Source of the DNA: JANNAV01 sp031384695
Lineage (GTDB): Bacteria; Pseudomonadota; Alphaproteobacteria; Rhodobacterales; Rhodobacteraceae
Assembly (NCBI GenBank): GCA_031384695.1
Contig: JANNAV010000146.1
Span: forward strand, 1 to 33,901
Length of the DNA stretch: 33,901 nt
Reading direction: 5' to 3'
A program made the position numbers and the translations under genes. The notes under the pieces were generated by a model, which worked only from the letters and a program-made list of their open reading frames with translations, searched no databases and was not told where the DNA came from. Numbering within the stretch: the stretch's first letter is position 1; each line of letters opens with the position of its first letter. Below are positions 16,909 to 23,741 of the stretch, piece after piece.

Positions 16909-17175
16909 ATGCGTGATTTCTTCATCAACAGTTTCGAAATTCTGGTGGGCGTGATTGTCGTTCTGTTGTCCATCGGCGTGGTGGGTGCCGCTGTTGCGGT
17001 GGCGTTTGGTGCCGGCGGCCCTCAGATGCAAGGCGGGCCGCTCGCCGGATTGGCCATTCTGATCGGCGGCGCGATCTATGTGATCTTTCTTGGCGGATTG
17101 TTGTATATGGGGCTTGGGATTTACCAGAACACCAAACGCACTGCCGCCGCTGTGGAAAAACTCGCAGGGCGCTGA
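16909..17175 (+). CDS. Small two-helix membrane protein of unknown function
   Basis: 88 residues with two clear transmembrane segments (about 8-33 and 47-72) joined by a glycine-rich loop. A short basic C-terminal tail follows (QNTKRTAAAVEKLAGR). AGGGAA sits 8 nt before the ATG at 16909. No family recognised. It is monocistronic and converges on plsY. A 5-bp GCTGA/TCAGC stem followed by CCTTTTT (17184-17206) near the plsY stop could act as a weak terminator. Confidence 0.75.
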   Translation: MRDFFINSFEILVGVIVVLLSIGVVGAAVAVAFGAGGPQMQGGPLAGLAILIGGAIYVIFLGGLLYMGLGIYQNTKRTAAAVEKLAGR

Positions 17176-17194
17176 AGCGAGCGCTGAGCCGGGG

Positions 17195-17806
17195 TCAGCC
17201 CTTTTTAGCGCCGATCTTCGGCTCGATTCCCGCTTTCAGCCGCTTCAGGTTTTCGGCGTGGCGCGCGTAGACCAGAATGGTCAGCACCATCACCAAAAGC
17301 AGCATGTCGCCACGGTTGAACAGGAACACCCAGAACGCCGACATTGCCGCCGTGAACAGCGCCGCCAGCGACGATATCCGCGTCACTGCTGCAATCACCG
17401 CCCATGTGGCGCAGCAGGCAAGCCCCACCGGCCAGGCCAGCGCCAGCAAGATGCCCAGAAACGTCGCCACCCCCTTGCCACCGCGAAAGCGCAGCCACAC
17501 CGGAAACAGATGGCCCAGAAACGCCGCCAGTCCTGCCAGTTGCGCGGCATCCTGGCCCAGCAGGGCCCGCGCTATCAGCACCGCCACCCCGCCCTTGGCC
17601 GCATCCAGGATCAGCGTCGCCGCCGCCGCCGCCTTGTTGCCGGTGCGCAGCACATTGGTGGCCCCGATATTGCCCGACCCGATGTTGCGCAAATCCCCCA
17701 GCCCCATGGCGCGGGTGACAACAATGCCAAATGGCACCGACCCCAAAAGATAGGCCAGCACGGCCACCAGCCCAAGCACATACGGGGTTTGGATAAGTTC
17801 GGGCAT
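17195..17806 (-). CDS. plsY: Acyl-phosphate:glycerol-3-phosphate acyltransferase
   Basis: 203-residue inner-membrane enzyme that transfers an acyl group from acyl-phosphate to glycerol-3-phosphate, the first acylation of phospholipid synthesis. The three PlsY loop motifs are visible: GSVPFGIVV near 22-30, GSGNIGATNVLR near 43-54 and RFRGGKGVATF near 105-115. About five hydrophobic helices. Its ATG lies 2 nt beyond the stop of the dihydroorotase-like gene, with AAGG inside that gene's end, so the two are coupled. Last gene of the pyrB cluster. Confidence 0.95.
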   Translation of the reverse strand: MPELIQTPYVLGLVAVLAYLLGSVPFGIVVTRAMGLGDLRNIGSGNIGATNVLRTGNKAAAAATLILDAAKGGVAVLIARALLGQDAAQLAGLAAFLGHLFPVWLRFRGGKGVATFLGILLALAWPVGLACCATWAVIAAVTRISSLAALFTAAMSAFWVFLFNRGDMLLLVMVLTILVYARHAENLKRLKAGIEPKIGAKKG

Positions 17807-17808
17807 GC

Positions 17809-19101
17809 TTATTCCGCCTTGAAAACCTGCGTGCCGGCCACGAAGGTTGCCAGCACCTTACCCTCCATCCGCTGTCCGTCAAACGGCGTGTTCTTGGATT
17901 TTGACCGCAAGCGCGCCCGGTCCAGCAAAAACGGCGCATCGGGGTCAAACAGCACCAGATCGGCGGGCGCGCCAACCGCCAGCCGCCCTTGCGGCAACCC
18001 CAGACGGCGCGCCGGGTTCAGCGACAGCGCCCGGAACAGCGTCGGCAAATCCATATGCCCCGCATGCACCAGCCGCAGCGCCGCCGGCAGCAGCGTCTCC
18101 AGCCCCACCGCCCCCGATGCCGCCTCTTCAAACGGCAGCCGCTTAGATTCTTCGTCGGCCGGGGTGTGAAAGCTGCAGATCACGTCGATCAGCCCATCGG
18201 CCACCGCCTGCACCATCGCCATCCTGTCATCTTCCGATCGCAGCGGCGGGGTGAATTTGAAGAAGGTGCGGTAATCGCCCACGTCGATCTCGTTCAGGGT
18301 CAGATGGTGAATGCTGATGCCTGCCGTCACGTCCAGCCCGTTGGCCTTGGCGCGTTCCAAAGCAGGCAGGCTGCGCGCTGTGGTGATCTGATCAGCATGA
18401 TAACGTGCGCCGGTCATCTCGACCAAGCCCAGATCGCGGTCCAGCCCGATGCGTTCGGCCATCGCGGAAACCCCCGGCAACCCGCGCAAGGACGCAAATT
18501 TGCCGCTGGTTGCCGCCGCCCCCGCCGACAGCCCCGGCTCTTGCGGATGGCCGATCACCAGTGCCCCCAGACTGCGGGCATAGGTGAAGGCCCGGCTCAG
18601 CGCTTTGGTATCGGTCGAGACGTTGAACACATCGCTGAACGCCACGGCACCCGCATCCAGCAAGAACCCGATCTCGGTCATCTCGTGCCCTGCGCGGCCC
18701 TTGGTCAGCGCCGCCATGTGCAGAATGCGCACCCGCGCCTCGGCCGCGCGGCGGGTGACAAACTCCAGCACCTCGGGCGTGTCGATCGACGGCGTGGTAT
18801 CGGGCCGCACCACCATGGTGGTGATCCCCCCTGCCGAGGCCGCAAGCCCCGCCGAGCGGAAAGACTCCTTGTGCCGCTCGCCCGGCTCGCCGATCTTGAC
18901 GCCGATATCAACGATGCCGGGCGCCAGGCAGTGGCCGCCGCAATCGACCACCTGTGCCGCCGGAAAATCCTGTGCCCGCGCATCGCGCGCATGGATCATC
19001 CCGCCCCGCAGCAGCAGCGTGCCGGGGCCATCGCTGCCCGCCTCGGGATCAATCAGGCGGGCGTTGGCAAGCAGGGTTTCGGTCATCACGCTGTCTTCCA
19101 T
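17809..19101 (-). CDS. pyrC: Dihydroorotase homologue with degraded metal site (PyrC'-type pseudo-dihydroorotase)
   Basis: 430 residues aligning over their length with type-I dihydroorotases (GIVDIGV...EPG, HHLTLNEID, TPPLRSEDDR, FEEAASGAVGLET). The catalytic parts are altered. The DxHxHxR metal motif reads DIGVKIG (65-71), losing both histidines and the arginine. The usual TDHAP reads SFHTP (310-314), replacing the catalytic aspartate with phenylalanine. H185 and H265/H266 remain. Such inactive homologues next to pyrB (Pseudomonas PyrC') are known structural partners of aspartate transcarbamoylase, so I infer that role; an active dihydroorotase should be encoded elsewhere. The ATG at 19101 is used; the ATG at 19086 (after GGAAGA) is equally possible. 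Confidence 0.88.
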   Translation of the reverse strand: MEDSVMTETLLANARLIDPEAGSDGPGTLLLRGGMIHARDARAQDFPAAQVVDCGGHCLAPGIVDIGVKIGEPGERHKESFRSAGLAASAGGITTMVVRPDTTPSIDTPEVLEFVTRRAAEARVRILHMAALTKGRAGHEMTEIGFLLDAGAVAFSDVFNVSTDTKALSRAFTYARSLGALVIGHPQEPGLSAGAAATSGKFASLRGLPGVSAMAERIGLDRDLGLVEMTGARYHADQITTARSLPALERAKANGLDVTAGISIHHLTLNEIDVGDYRTFFKFTPPLRSEDDRMAMVQAVADGLIDVICSFHTPADEESKRLPFEEAASGAVGLETLLPAALRLVHAGHMDLPTLFRALSLNPARRLGLPQGRLAVGAPADLVLFDPDAPFLLDRARLRSKSKNTPFDGQRMEGKVLATFVAGTQVFKAE

Positions 19102-19104
19102 GCC

Positions 19105-19224
19105 TCACCCCGCCGTCCATACCAGAACGGCGGTAAATACGAACAGCAGCACCAGCACCACCGTGGCCACCATGCCGCCGATGCGGGCGTCGGACATTTT
19201 CCGTTTGGGTTTTTCGTCGGTCAT
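19105..19224 (-). CDS. 39-residue single-pass membrane peptide between pyrB and pyrC'
   Basis: A short frame of 39 codons. The basic, charged N-terminus (MTDEKPKRKMSDARIGG) is followed by one hydrophobic helix (about 18-37, rich in V, L and F) ending WTAG. Its ATG overlaps the pyrB TGA (ATGA, 19221-19224) and its stop ends 3 nt before the next start, the arrangement expected of a translated, coupled gene. The topology suggests a cytoplasmic N-terminus anchored in the inner membrane. No named family known to me. It might tether or regulate the pyrimidine enzymes; that is speculation. Confidence 0.72.
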   Translation of the reverse strand: MTDEKPKRKMSDARIGGMVATVVLVLLFVFTAVLVWTAG

Positions 19225-20183
19225 GCCATCACCCCCACCGCCGCGCGGCCGCGTTCGGCGCGCAGGTTGCGGGCCAGCAGGTCCATGCAGGCCATCCGCA
19301 CCGCGACGCCCATCTCCACCTGTTCCTGAATGACCGAGCGGTTGATATCATCGGCCAGATCGCCGTCAATCTCGACGCCGCGGTTCATCGGGCCGGGGTG
19401 CATGACGATGGCATCGGGTTTGGCGTGGCTCAGCTTTTCGGCATCAAGGCCGTAGCGGTGGTAGTACTCGCGCTCGGACGGAATGAAGCCGCCGTCCATC
19501 CGTTCGCGTTGCAGGCGCAGCATCATCACCACATCGGCGCCCTCCAGACCTGCGCGCATGTCGTCGAACAACTCGCAGCCGAAATCCTGCACGCCGGCGG
19601 GCATCAGGGTGGGTGGTGCTATAAGGCGCAGGCGGTTTTCCATCTTGCCCAGCAGGATCAGGTTCGACCGCGCCACCCGGCTGTGCGCGATATCGCCGCA
19701 AATCGCCACCGTCAGGCGCTGAATGCGGCCCTTGGCGCGGCGGATGGTCAGCGCATCCAGCAACGCCTGCGTCGGGTGTTCGTGCCGCCCGTCACCGGCG
19801 TTCAGCACGGCACAATTCACCTTGGAGGCCAGCAGGTTGACCGCCCCCGACGACGGATGCCGCACCACCAGCAGATCGGGGCGCATCGCGTTCAGCGTCA
19901 TCGCGGTGTCGATCAGGGTTTCGCCCTTTTTCACCGAAGAATGGCCCACCTGCATGTTCATGACATCCGCCCCCAGCCGCTTCCCTGCCAACTCGAAACT
20001 GGCCTGAGTGCGGGTGGAGGCCTCAAAGAACATGTTGATCTGGGTCAGGCCTGCCAGCACATCGGATTGCTTCACCGTGCGGCGGTTCAGATCGACATAG
20101 CGGTCGGCCAGATCAAGGATGGTGGTGATCTCGGCGGGCGCGAGATGCTCGATGCCAAGCAGGTGGCGGGCGCGGAAGGTCAT
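19221..20183 (-). CDS. pyrB: Aspartate carbamoyltransferase catalytic subunit
   Basis: 320 residues; condenses carbamoyl phosphate and aspartate to N-carbamoyl-aspartate, the committed pyrimidine step. The carbamoyl-phosphate loop is FFEASTRTQASFE (the E. coli form has STRTRTSFE), followed by VGHSSVKKGE, NAGDGRHEHPTQALLD, CGDIAHSRVARSN and VMHPGPMNRGVEI. The ATG at 20183 has GGAG 8 nt upstream. First gene of pyrB - membrane peptide - pyrC' - plsY. The close coupling to pyrC' fits a PyrB-PyrC' holoenzyme. A good promoter lies upstream (20219-20247). Confidence 0.96.
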   Translation of the reverse strand: MTFRARHLLGIEHLAPAEITTILDLADRYVDLNRRTVKQSDVLAGLTQINMFFEASTRTQASFELAGKRLGADVMNMQVGHSSVKKGETLIDTAMTLNAMRPDLLVVRHPSSGAVNLLASKVNCAVLNAGDGRHEHPTQALLDALTIRRAKGRIQRLTVAICGDIAHSRVARSNLILLGKMENRLRLIAPPTLMPAGVQDFGCELFDDMRAGLEGADVVMMLRLQRERMDGGFIPSEREYYHRYGLDAEKLSHAKPDAIVMHPGPMNRGVEIDGDLADDINRSVIQEQVEMGVAVRMACMDLLARNLRAERGRAAVGVMA

Positions 20184-20218
20184 CGGCTGCTCCGTTGGCG
20201 GCGGGATCGGATGCGGCG

Positions 20219-20247
20219 GTTATAGAAAGGGACGGCGGGCGGGACAA
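20219..20247 (-). promoter_or_regulatory. pyrB promoter candidate
   Basis: Minus strand TTGTCC (20242-20247), 17-nt spacer, TATAAC (20219-20224). Predicted start near 20212, leader about 28 nt. The -35 is one arm of a palindrome shared with the divergent udg promoter. Confidence 0.5.
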
Positions 20248-20258
20248 GGCGCTTGTCC
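20242..20258. promoter_or_regulatory. Palindrome made of two back-to-back -35 elements
   Basis: GGACAAG-GCG-CTTGTCC, perfect 7-bp arms around 3 nt. Each arm reads TTGTCC outward, and each is exactly 17 nt from a -10-like hexamer (TATAAC leftward, TAGTTT rightward). It could also be a repressor site acting on both genes. Confidence 0.5.
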
Positions 20259-20281
20259 GTGGTGCGGTGCGGGCATAGTTT
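20253..20281 (+). promoter_or_regulatory. udg promoter candidate, giving a leaderless transcript
   Basis: TTGTCC (20253-20258), 17-nt spacer, TAGTTT (20276-20281). Transcription would start at about 20288, one base before the ATG at 20289, and no Shine-Dalgarno sequence is visible there. Confidence 0.45.
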
Positions 20282-20288
20282 TGCCGCC

Positions 20289-21164
20289 ATGGGAATCGTC
20301 GATGATATCAGCGAAGACTGGCACGCGGCCTGTGCGGCCTTGGCGTGGCAGGTTGATCTGGGGATCAGCGACGGCGTTGGCGATCTGGCGGTGAACCGCT
20401 ATGAGATGGCGGCAGCGCTGCGGCCTGCGGCCACTGTGGCGGCGGCGGAAGCGGTGCCGGGGCCGGTTCCGGTTTCGGTGTCCGGGCAGACGGCGGGCGA
20501 CGGTGCGGCCCTGATGATGGCCATGGCTGCGGCAACGGCTGCGGCCGGGGCTGCGGCCGGAGCTGCGGGCGATCTGGCGGCGTTGCGGGCGGCACTGGAC
20601 GGGTACACCCATTGCACCTTGCGGCAGGGCGCGCGCAATCTGGTGTTCGCCGAAGGCGCGCCGGGGGCGGCGGTGCTGGTACTGGGCCCGGCACCGGGGC
20701 GCGAGGAAGATCTGGAAGGCCGGGTTTTTGCCGGGCTTGCCGGGATTTTGTTCGACAGGATGTTTGCGGCGATAGGCCTTGGGCGCGGCAATGAAGCGGC
20801 GGGAGGCGGCGCAGCGGCGGGTGGGGTTTACCTTTGCCCGGTGATGCCATGGCGGCCGCCGTCCGACCGCGCGCCGGATGCCGGCGAGATTGCCATGATG
20901 CGCCCGTTTGTGGCGCGCCATATCGCCCTCGCCCGGCCCAGGCTGGTGGTGGCAATGGGCAATGCGGCGGCGGCGATGCTGCTGGGCCCGGCGGGTGCGG
21001 CCGGGATTGGCATCGGCCGGTTGCGGGGCAGGTGGCATGCGGCTTCGGACGTGCCGGTTCTGCCGATGTTCGATCCGGCGCATCTGCTGCGCAACCCGGC
21101 CGCCAAGCGCGACGCCTGGGCGGATTTGCTGGAATTGCAGGCCAGATTGCGCGGCTTGCCATGA
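20289..21164 (+). CDS. Divergent family-4-type uracil-DNA glycosylase
   Basis: 291 residues: an alanine-rich N-terminal extension (about 40-105) and a family-4 UDG-like domain (about 106-285). Recognisable blocks are VLGPAPGREEDLEGRVFAG (132-149), PWRPPSDRAP (187-196), RPRLVVAMGNAAAAMLLG (216-233) and MFDPAHLLRNPAAKRDAWADL (260-280). Key positions differ from classic members. GEAPG is GPAPG, the HPAxLLR histidine is D262, and only one (C109) of the four 4Fe-4S cysteines remains, with W188 and M203 at two of the others. Uracil excision is therefore not assured. The ATG at 20289 lacks a ribosome-binding site but fits a leaderless start. Confidence 0.82.
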   Translation: MGIVDDISEDWHAACAALAWQVDLGISDGVGDLAVNRYEMAAALRPAATVAAAEAVPGPVPVSVSGQTAGDGAALMMAMAAATAAAGAAAGAAGDLAALRAALDGYTHCTLRQGARNLVFAEGAPGAAVLVLGPAPGREEDLEGRVFAGLAGILFDRMFAAIGLGRGNEAAGGGAAAGGVYLCPVMPWRPPSDRAPDAGEIAMMRPFVARHIALARPRLVVAMGNAAAAMLLGPAGAAGIGIGRLRGRWHAASDVPVLPMFDPAHLLRNPAAKRDAWADLLELQARLRGLP

Positions 21165-21174
21165 GGCGCGGGCG

Positions 21175-21822
21175 ATGATCGTGGATTATCCGGTGTTGCT
21201 GGGCTTTGTGCCGGCGGCTTTGGCGCTGAACCTGACGCCAGGGGCGGATATGCTGTTCTGTATCGGCCAGGGGCTGAAAGGTGGCCCGCGTGCGGCTTTG
21301 GCGGCGGATGCGGGGATTGCACTGGGCGGCATGGTGCATGTGGCGCTGGCGGGGTTGGGGCTTGGGGCGGCGGTAGCAGCAGCGCCGTGGCTGTTCGAGG
21401 TGATCCGCTGGCTCGGCGTCGGTTATCTTTTGTGGCTCGCGGTGGCCACCTTGCGCGCGGGGGCGGGTGCGCGGCCGCGGGCGGGCACTGTGCAGGCGGG
21501 AGATACGGCGCCGATCCGCCCGGCGCGGGCGTTTCTGGATGGCTTGCTGGTGAACCTGGCCAATCCGAAGGTGATCCTGTTCGTGCTGGCCTTTGTGCCG
21601 CAGTTCGTGGTGCCGGACCGGGCGGTTTTGCCGCAGTTCCTGATCTTCGGGGTGATCCTGTCGGCGGGCGGGCTGGTGGTGAACGGCCTGTTGGGGGTGT
21701 TTGCGGGCAGCCTTGGCCAGCGGCTGACCGGCTCGCCGAGCGCCGCCCTTTGGTTGGGCCGGGTTTCAGCGGCAGTGTTCCTGGGGCTGGCGGCAAGGCT
21801 GGCGATGATTTCGCGCGCCTGA
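21175..21822 (+). CDS. LysE/RhtB family exporter
   Basis: 215 residues with about six transmembrane helices, the LysE/RhtB size and layout. The hallmark N-terminal LNLTPGADMLFCIGQGLKGG is at about 18-37, and the mid-protein signature FLDGLLVNLANPKVILFVLAFVPQFV follows the cytoplasmic loop. Members export amino acids or their derivatives; the substrate cannot be read from sequence. The ATG at 21175 is 10 nt after the udg stop with GAGG before it, so the two genes form an operon. Confidence 0.92.
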   Translation: MIVDYPVLLGFVPAALALNLTPGADMLFCIGQGLKGGPRAALAADAGIALGGMVHVALAGLGLGAAVAAAPWLFEVIRWLGVGYLLWLAVATLRAGAGARPRAGTVQAGDTAPIRPARAFLDGLLVNLANPKVILFVLAFVPQFVVPDRAVLPQFLIFGVILSAGGLVVNGLLGVFAGSLGQRLTGSPSAALWLGRVSAAVFLGLAARLAMISRA

Positions 21823-21838
21823 GGTCTGCCGCAAAGGC

Positions 21839-21889
21839 CCTCAAACCGGCCGCGTCCTCAAACCGGCCGCGTCCTCAAACCAGCCGCGA
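21839..21889. repeat. Three tandem 17-bp repeats
   Basis: CCTCAAACCGGCCGCGT occurs twice exactly (21839-21855, 21856-21872) and once with two changes (21873-21889), starting 17 nt after the LysE stop. A GGGGGC-ATCGA-GCCCCC hairpin follows at 21895-21911. Both lie between converging genes; there is no T-tract, so termination is uncertain. Confidence 0.85.
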
Positions 21890-21949
21890 CCTCGGGGGGC
21901 ATCGAGCCCCCTCTCGGCCGCGCTGACGCGGATTACGGTGAGGGGGGGG

Positions 21950-22774
21950 TCAGTCTTGCGCCGGGCAGCCGTGAATTTCGACAGCCCCGGTTTTGCCAAG
22001 CACCGTGACGATGACCGCCGATCTGTCCAGCGCGAAGGGCGCCCCCGAGGCGGGCACCATTTCGGTGCTTGAGATCAGCGTGGCCCCTTCGCGGCGGGCA
22101 TCGGCGGGGGCCACCCAGACCGAGGCATCGCCGGACTCGAACACCACGGTTTCCGGGCCGCCCTGATCGGGCAGCCGGATGCGGGCGGCGATGGCAAGGC
22201 CATCCCTGATCGGGGCCACATCGCAGGTGATGCTGACCAGCCCTGCGGTGCTGCCCGTTGCGGGCTGTGCCTGCAGGGCGGCACGGATGGCGCTGTCGGG
22301 CGCGCCGTCACCCTCCAGCGCGCTGACAAGCCGCAATTCGGCAGGCACGCAGATATCCTTGCAAACGCCGAGCGTGACGCGGGCCTTCAGCACCATCGGC
22401 AAGGCCGGATCGGTGGGCGTCACCTCCAGCGGCAGCACCAGCCGGTCATGATAGCCGATCTGTTGCAGGCCATTGACGGTGAACACCTCGGGGCGCGGCC
22501 AGTGCAGGCGCACCGCCGCCACATTTACCGAGCCGGACCAGTCGAACTGCGGTGGAATGCCACTGTCACCCGGCGCGCGCCAATAGGTTTTCCAGCCCGG
22601 ATCCAGCGTCAGCGCGAAGGCGGCCATCCGGGTGCCACCCGGCGTGCGCCACCCGGCAAGGATAGCGGCCTCGCGGATCGCATCCGCCTGTTGCGCCGCC
22701 GCGATGGTGGCGAACCCCAGCAGCAGGGCGGTCAGAACGGTGCGGTGCAGGTGCTTTATACTCATAAGGGCCAT
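21950..22774 (-). CDS. Secreted DsbD N-terminal-domain (thiol-disulfide) protein
   Basis: 274 residues. A signal peptide (cleavage probably after ATIAAA, about residue 27) precedes a domain resembling the N-terminal periplasmic domain of DsbD (pfam11412 type). The paired cysteines are in VTLGVCKDICVPAE; DPGWKTYWRAPGDSGIPPQFDW is also typical. There is no membrane electron-transfer domain or C-terminal thioredoxin, so this is a stand-alone alpha-domain protein that may shuttle disulfides in the periplasm. Two in-frame ATGs (22774, 22765) both lack strong ribosome-binding sites. Divergent from yqgE. Confidence 0.85.
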   Translation of the reverse strand: MALMSIKHLHRTVLTALLLGFATIAAAQQADAIREAAILAGWRTPGGTRMAAFALTLDPGWKTYWRAPGDSGIPPQFDWSGSVNVAAVRLHWPRPEVFTVNGLQQIGYHDRLVLPLEVTPTDPALPMVLKARVTLGVCKDICVPAELRLVSALEGDGAPDSAIRAALQAQPATGSTAGLVSITCDVAPIRDGLAIAARIRLPDQGGPETVVFESGDASVWVAPADARREGATLISSTEMVPASGAPFALDRSAVIVTVLGKTGAVEIHGCPAQD

Positions 22775-22957
22775 CTTAGCCCGATGCCGGGCAGAGGGAA
22801 ATCACGTTGTGGCGACGGTGCCGCCGGTTTTTCGTGAGCCGACGCCCGGGCCGGGCGCAATCGCGCAGGGCGGCGTTGCGATGTCCGGCCCAAGCGTTTG
22901 AATCGCCCCCGGGTTTCGGTCATCCTGCAGCCACAGGCGCGCAACAGGGGCGATTCG

Positions 22958-23527
22958 ATGGATTTGTGCGGTCAGCTTCTGGTGGCAATGCCCGGGATGA
23001 ACGACCCGCGGTTCGATCGGTCGGTGATTGTGGTCTGTGCGCATAGTGCCGACGGGGCGATGGGCCTGATCGTGAACAAGCCGGTCAAAGACCTGTCGTT
23101 CAGCGGCTTGCTGGCAAAGCTTGGCCTGCCCGAACCGCGCAGGGACCGCGATATTCTGGTGCATTTCGGCGGCCCGGTGGAGCGGGGGCGCGGCTTTGTG
23201 CTGCATTCGCCGGATTATACCAACGGGCCTGCCACGATGACCATCGGCAGGGGGCCGGGTGGGGTGGGCTTTGGCATGACGGCCACGCTTGATGTGCTGA
23301 AGGCGGTGGCAAAAGGCGAGGGGCCCGCGCAAGCGCTGCTGGCGCTGGGATATTCCGGCTGGGGCCCGGGGCAACTGGAATCCGAGATCGCGCGCAATGA
23401 CTGGCTGACAGGCACCGGCAGCAGCGGCTTGATCTTTGGCAGCAATGACGCCGCGAAATGGGCCGGTGCCCTGCGCGGCATGGGTATTGATCCGGTCACG
23501 CTTTCGGGCACCGCTGGCCGGGCATGA
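22958..23527 (+). CDS. YqgE/AlgH family protein
   Basis: 189 residues, matching YqgE length. Family features are LCGQLLVAMPGMNDPRFDRSVIVVC at the N-terminus, GAMGLIVNKP, HFGGPVERGRGFVLHS and LGYSGWGPGQLESEIARNDWL. The biochemical role of the family is not settled; Pseudomonas AlgH has been linked to alginate and virulence regulation. The ATG at 22958 has CAGGGG 8 nt upstream; a TTG 20 codons earlier gives a non-conserved extension. Followed by tandem hairpins. Confidence 0.93.
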   Translation: MDLCGQLLVAMPGMNDPRFDRSVIVVCAHSADGAMGLIVNKPVKDLSFSGLLAKLGLPEPRRDRDILVHFGGPVERGRGFVLHSPDYTNGPATMTIGRGPGGVGFGMTATLDVLKAVAKGEGPAQALLALGYSGWGPGQLESEIARNDWLTGTGSSGLIFGSNDAAKWAGALRGMGIDPVTLSGTAGRA

Positions 23528-23553
23528 ACTGGGAAACGCCTTGCCGGAAAATA

Positions 23554-23637
23554 GCGGGGGTTTCACACCCCCGCACCCACTGCCAGACGCGGGGGTTTCA
23601 CACCCCCGCACCCCTGTGGGATATTTGGGCAATGAAG
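23554..23637. repeat. Tandem hairpin repeat block plus dispersed ATATTTGGGC word
   Basis: A 25-bp unit, each holding GCGGGGGT-TTCAC-ACCCCCGC, occurs identically at 23554-23578 and 23589-23613. Eight-bp stems form at 23554-23574 and 23589-23609. The block ends in GGGATATTTGGGCAATGAAG (23618-23637), whose inverted near-copy is at 16745-16764. It lies 27 nt after yqgE, between converging genes. I believe similar CACACCCCCGCACCCC-type blocks recur in Rhodobacterales genomes, but could not search. Confidence 0.8.
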
Positions 23638-23741
23638 AACGGGGGGACGGGTTTGGCCGGAGCGGCGGCAGGGTGCGTCCGGAAAGCCGCTTCCGGCCCG
23701 GCAGTGCGCCGAACCCCCTGCGGGCGCGCGGGGTGATCCGT

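Noticed and set aside
17989..19329. 446-codon plus-strand open frame
   Set aside because: Shadow of the dihydroorotase-like gene and the small membrane peptide.
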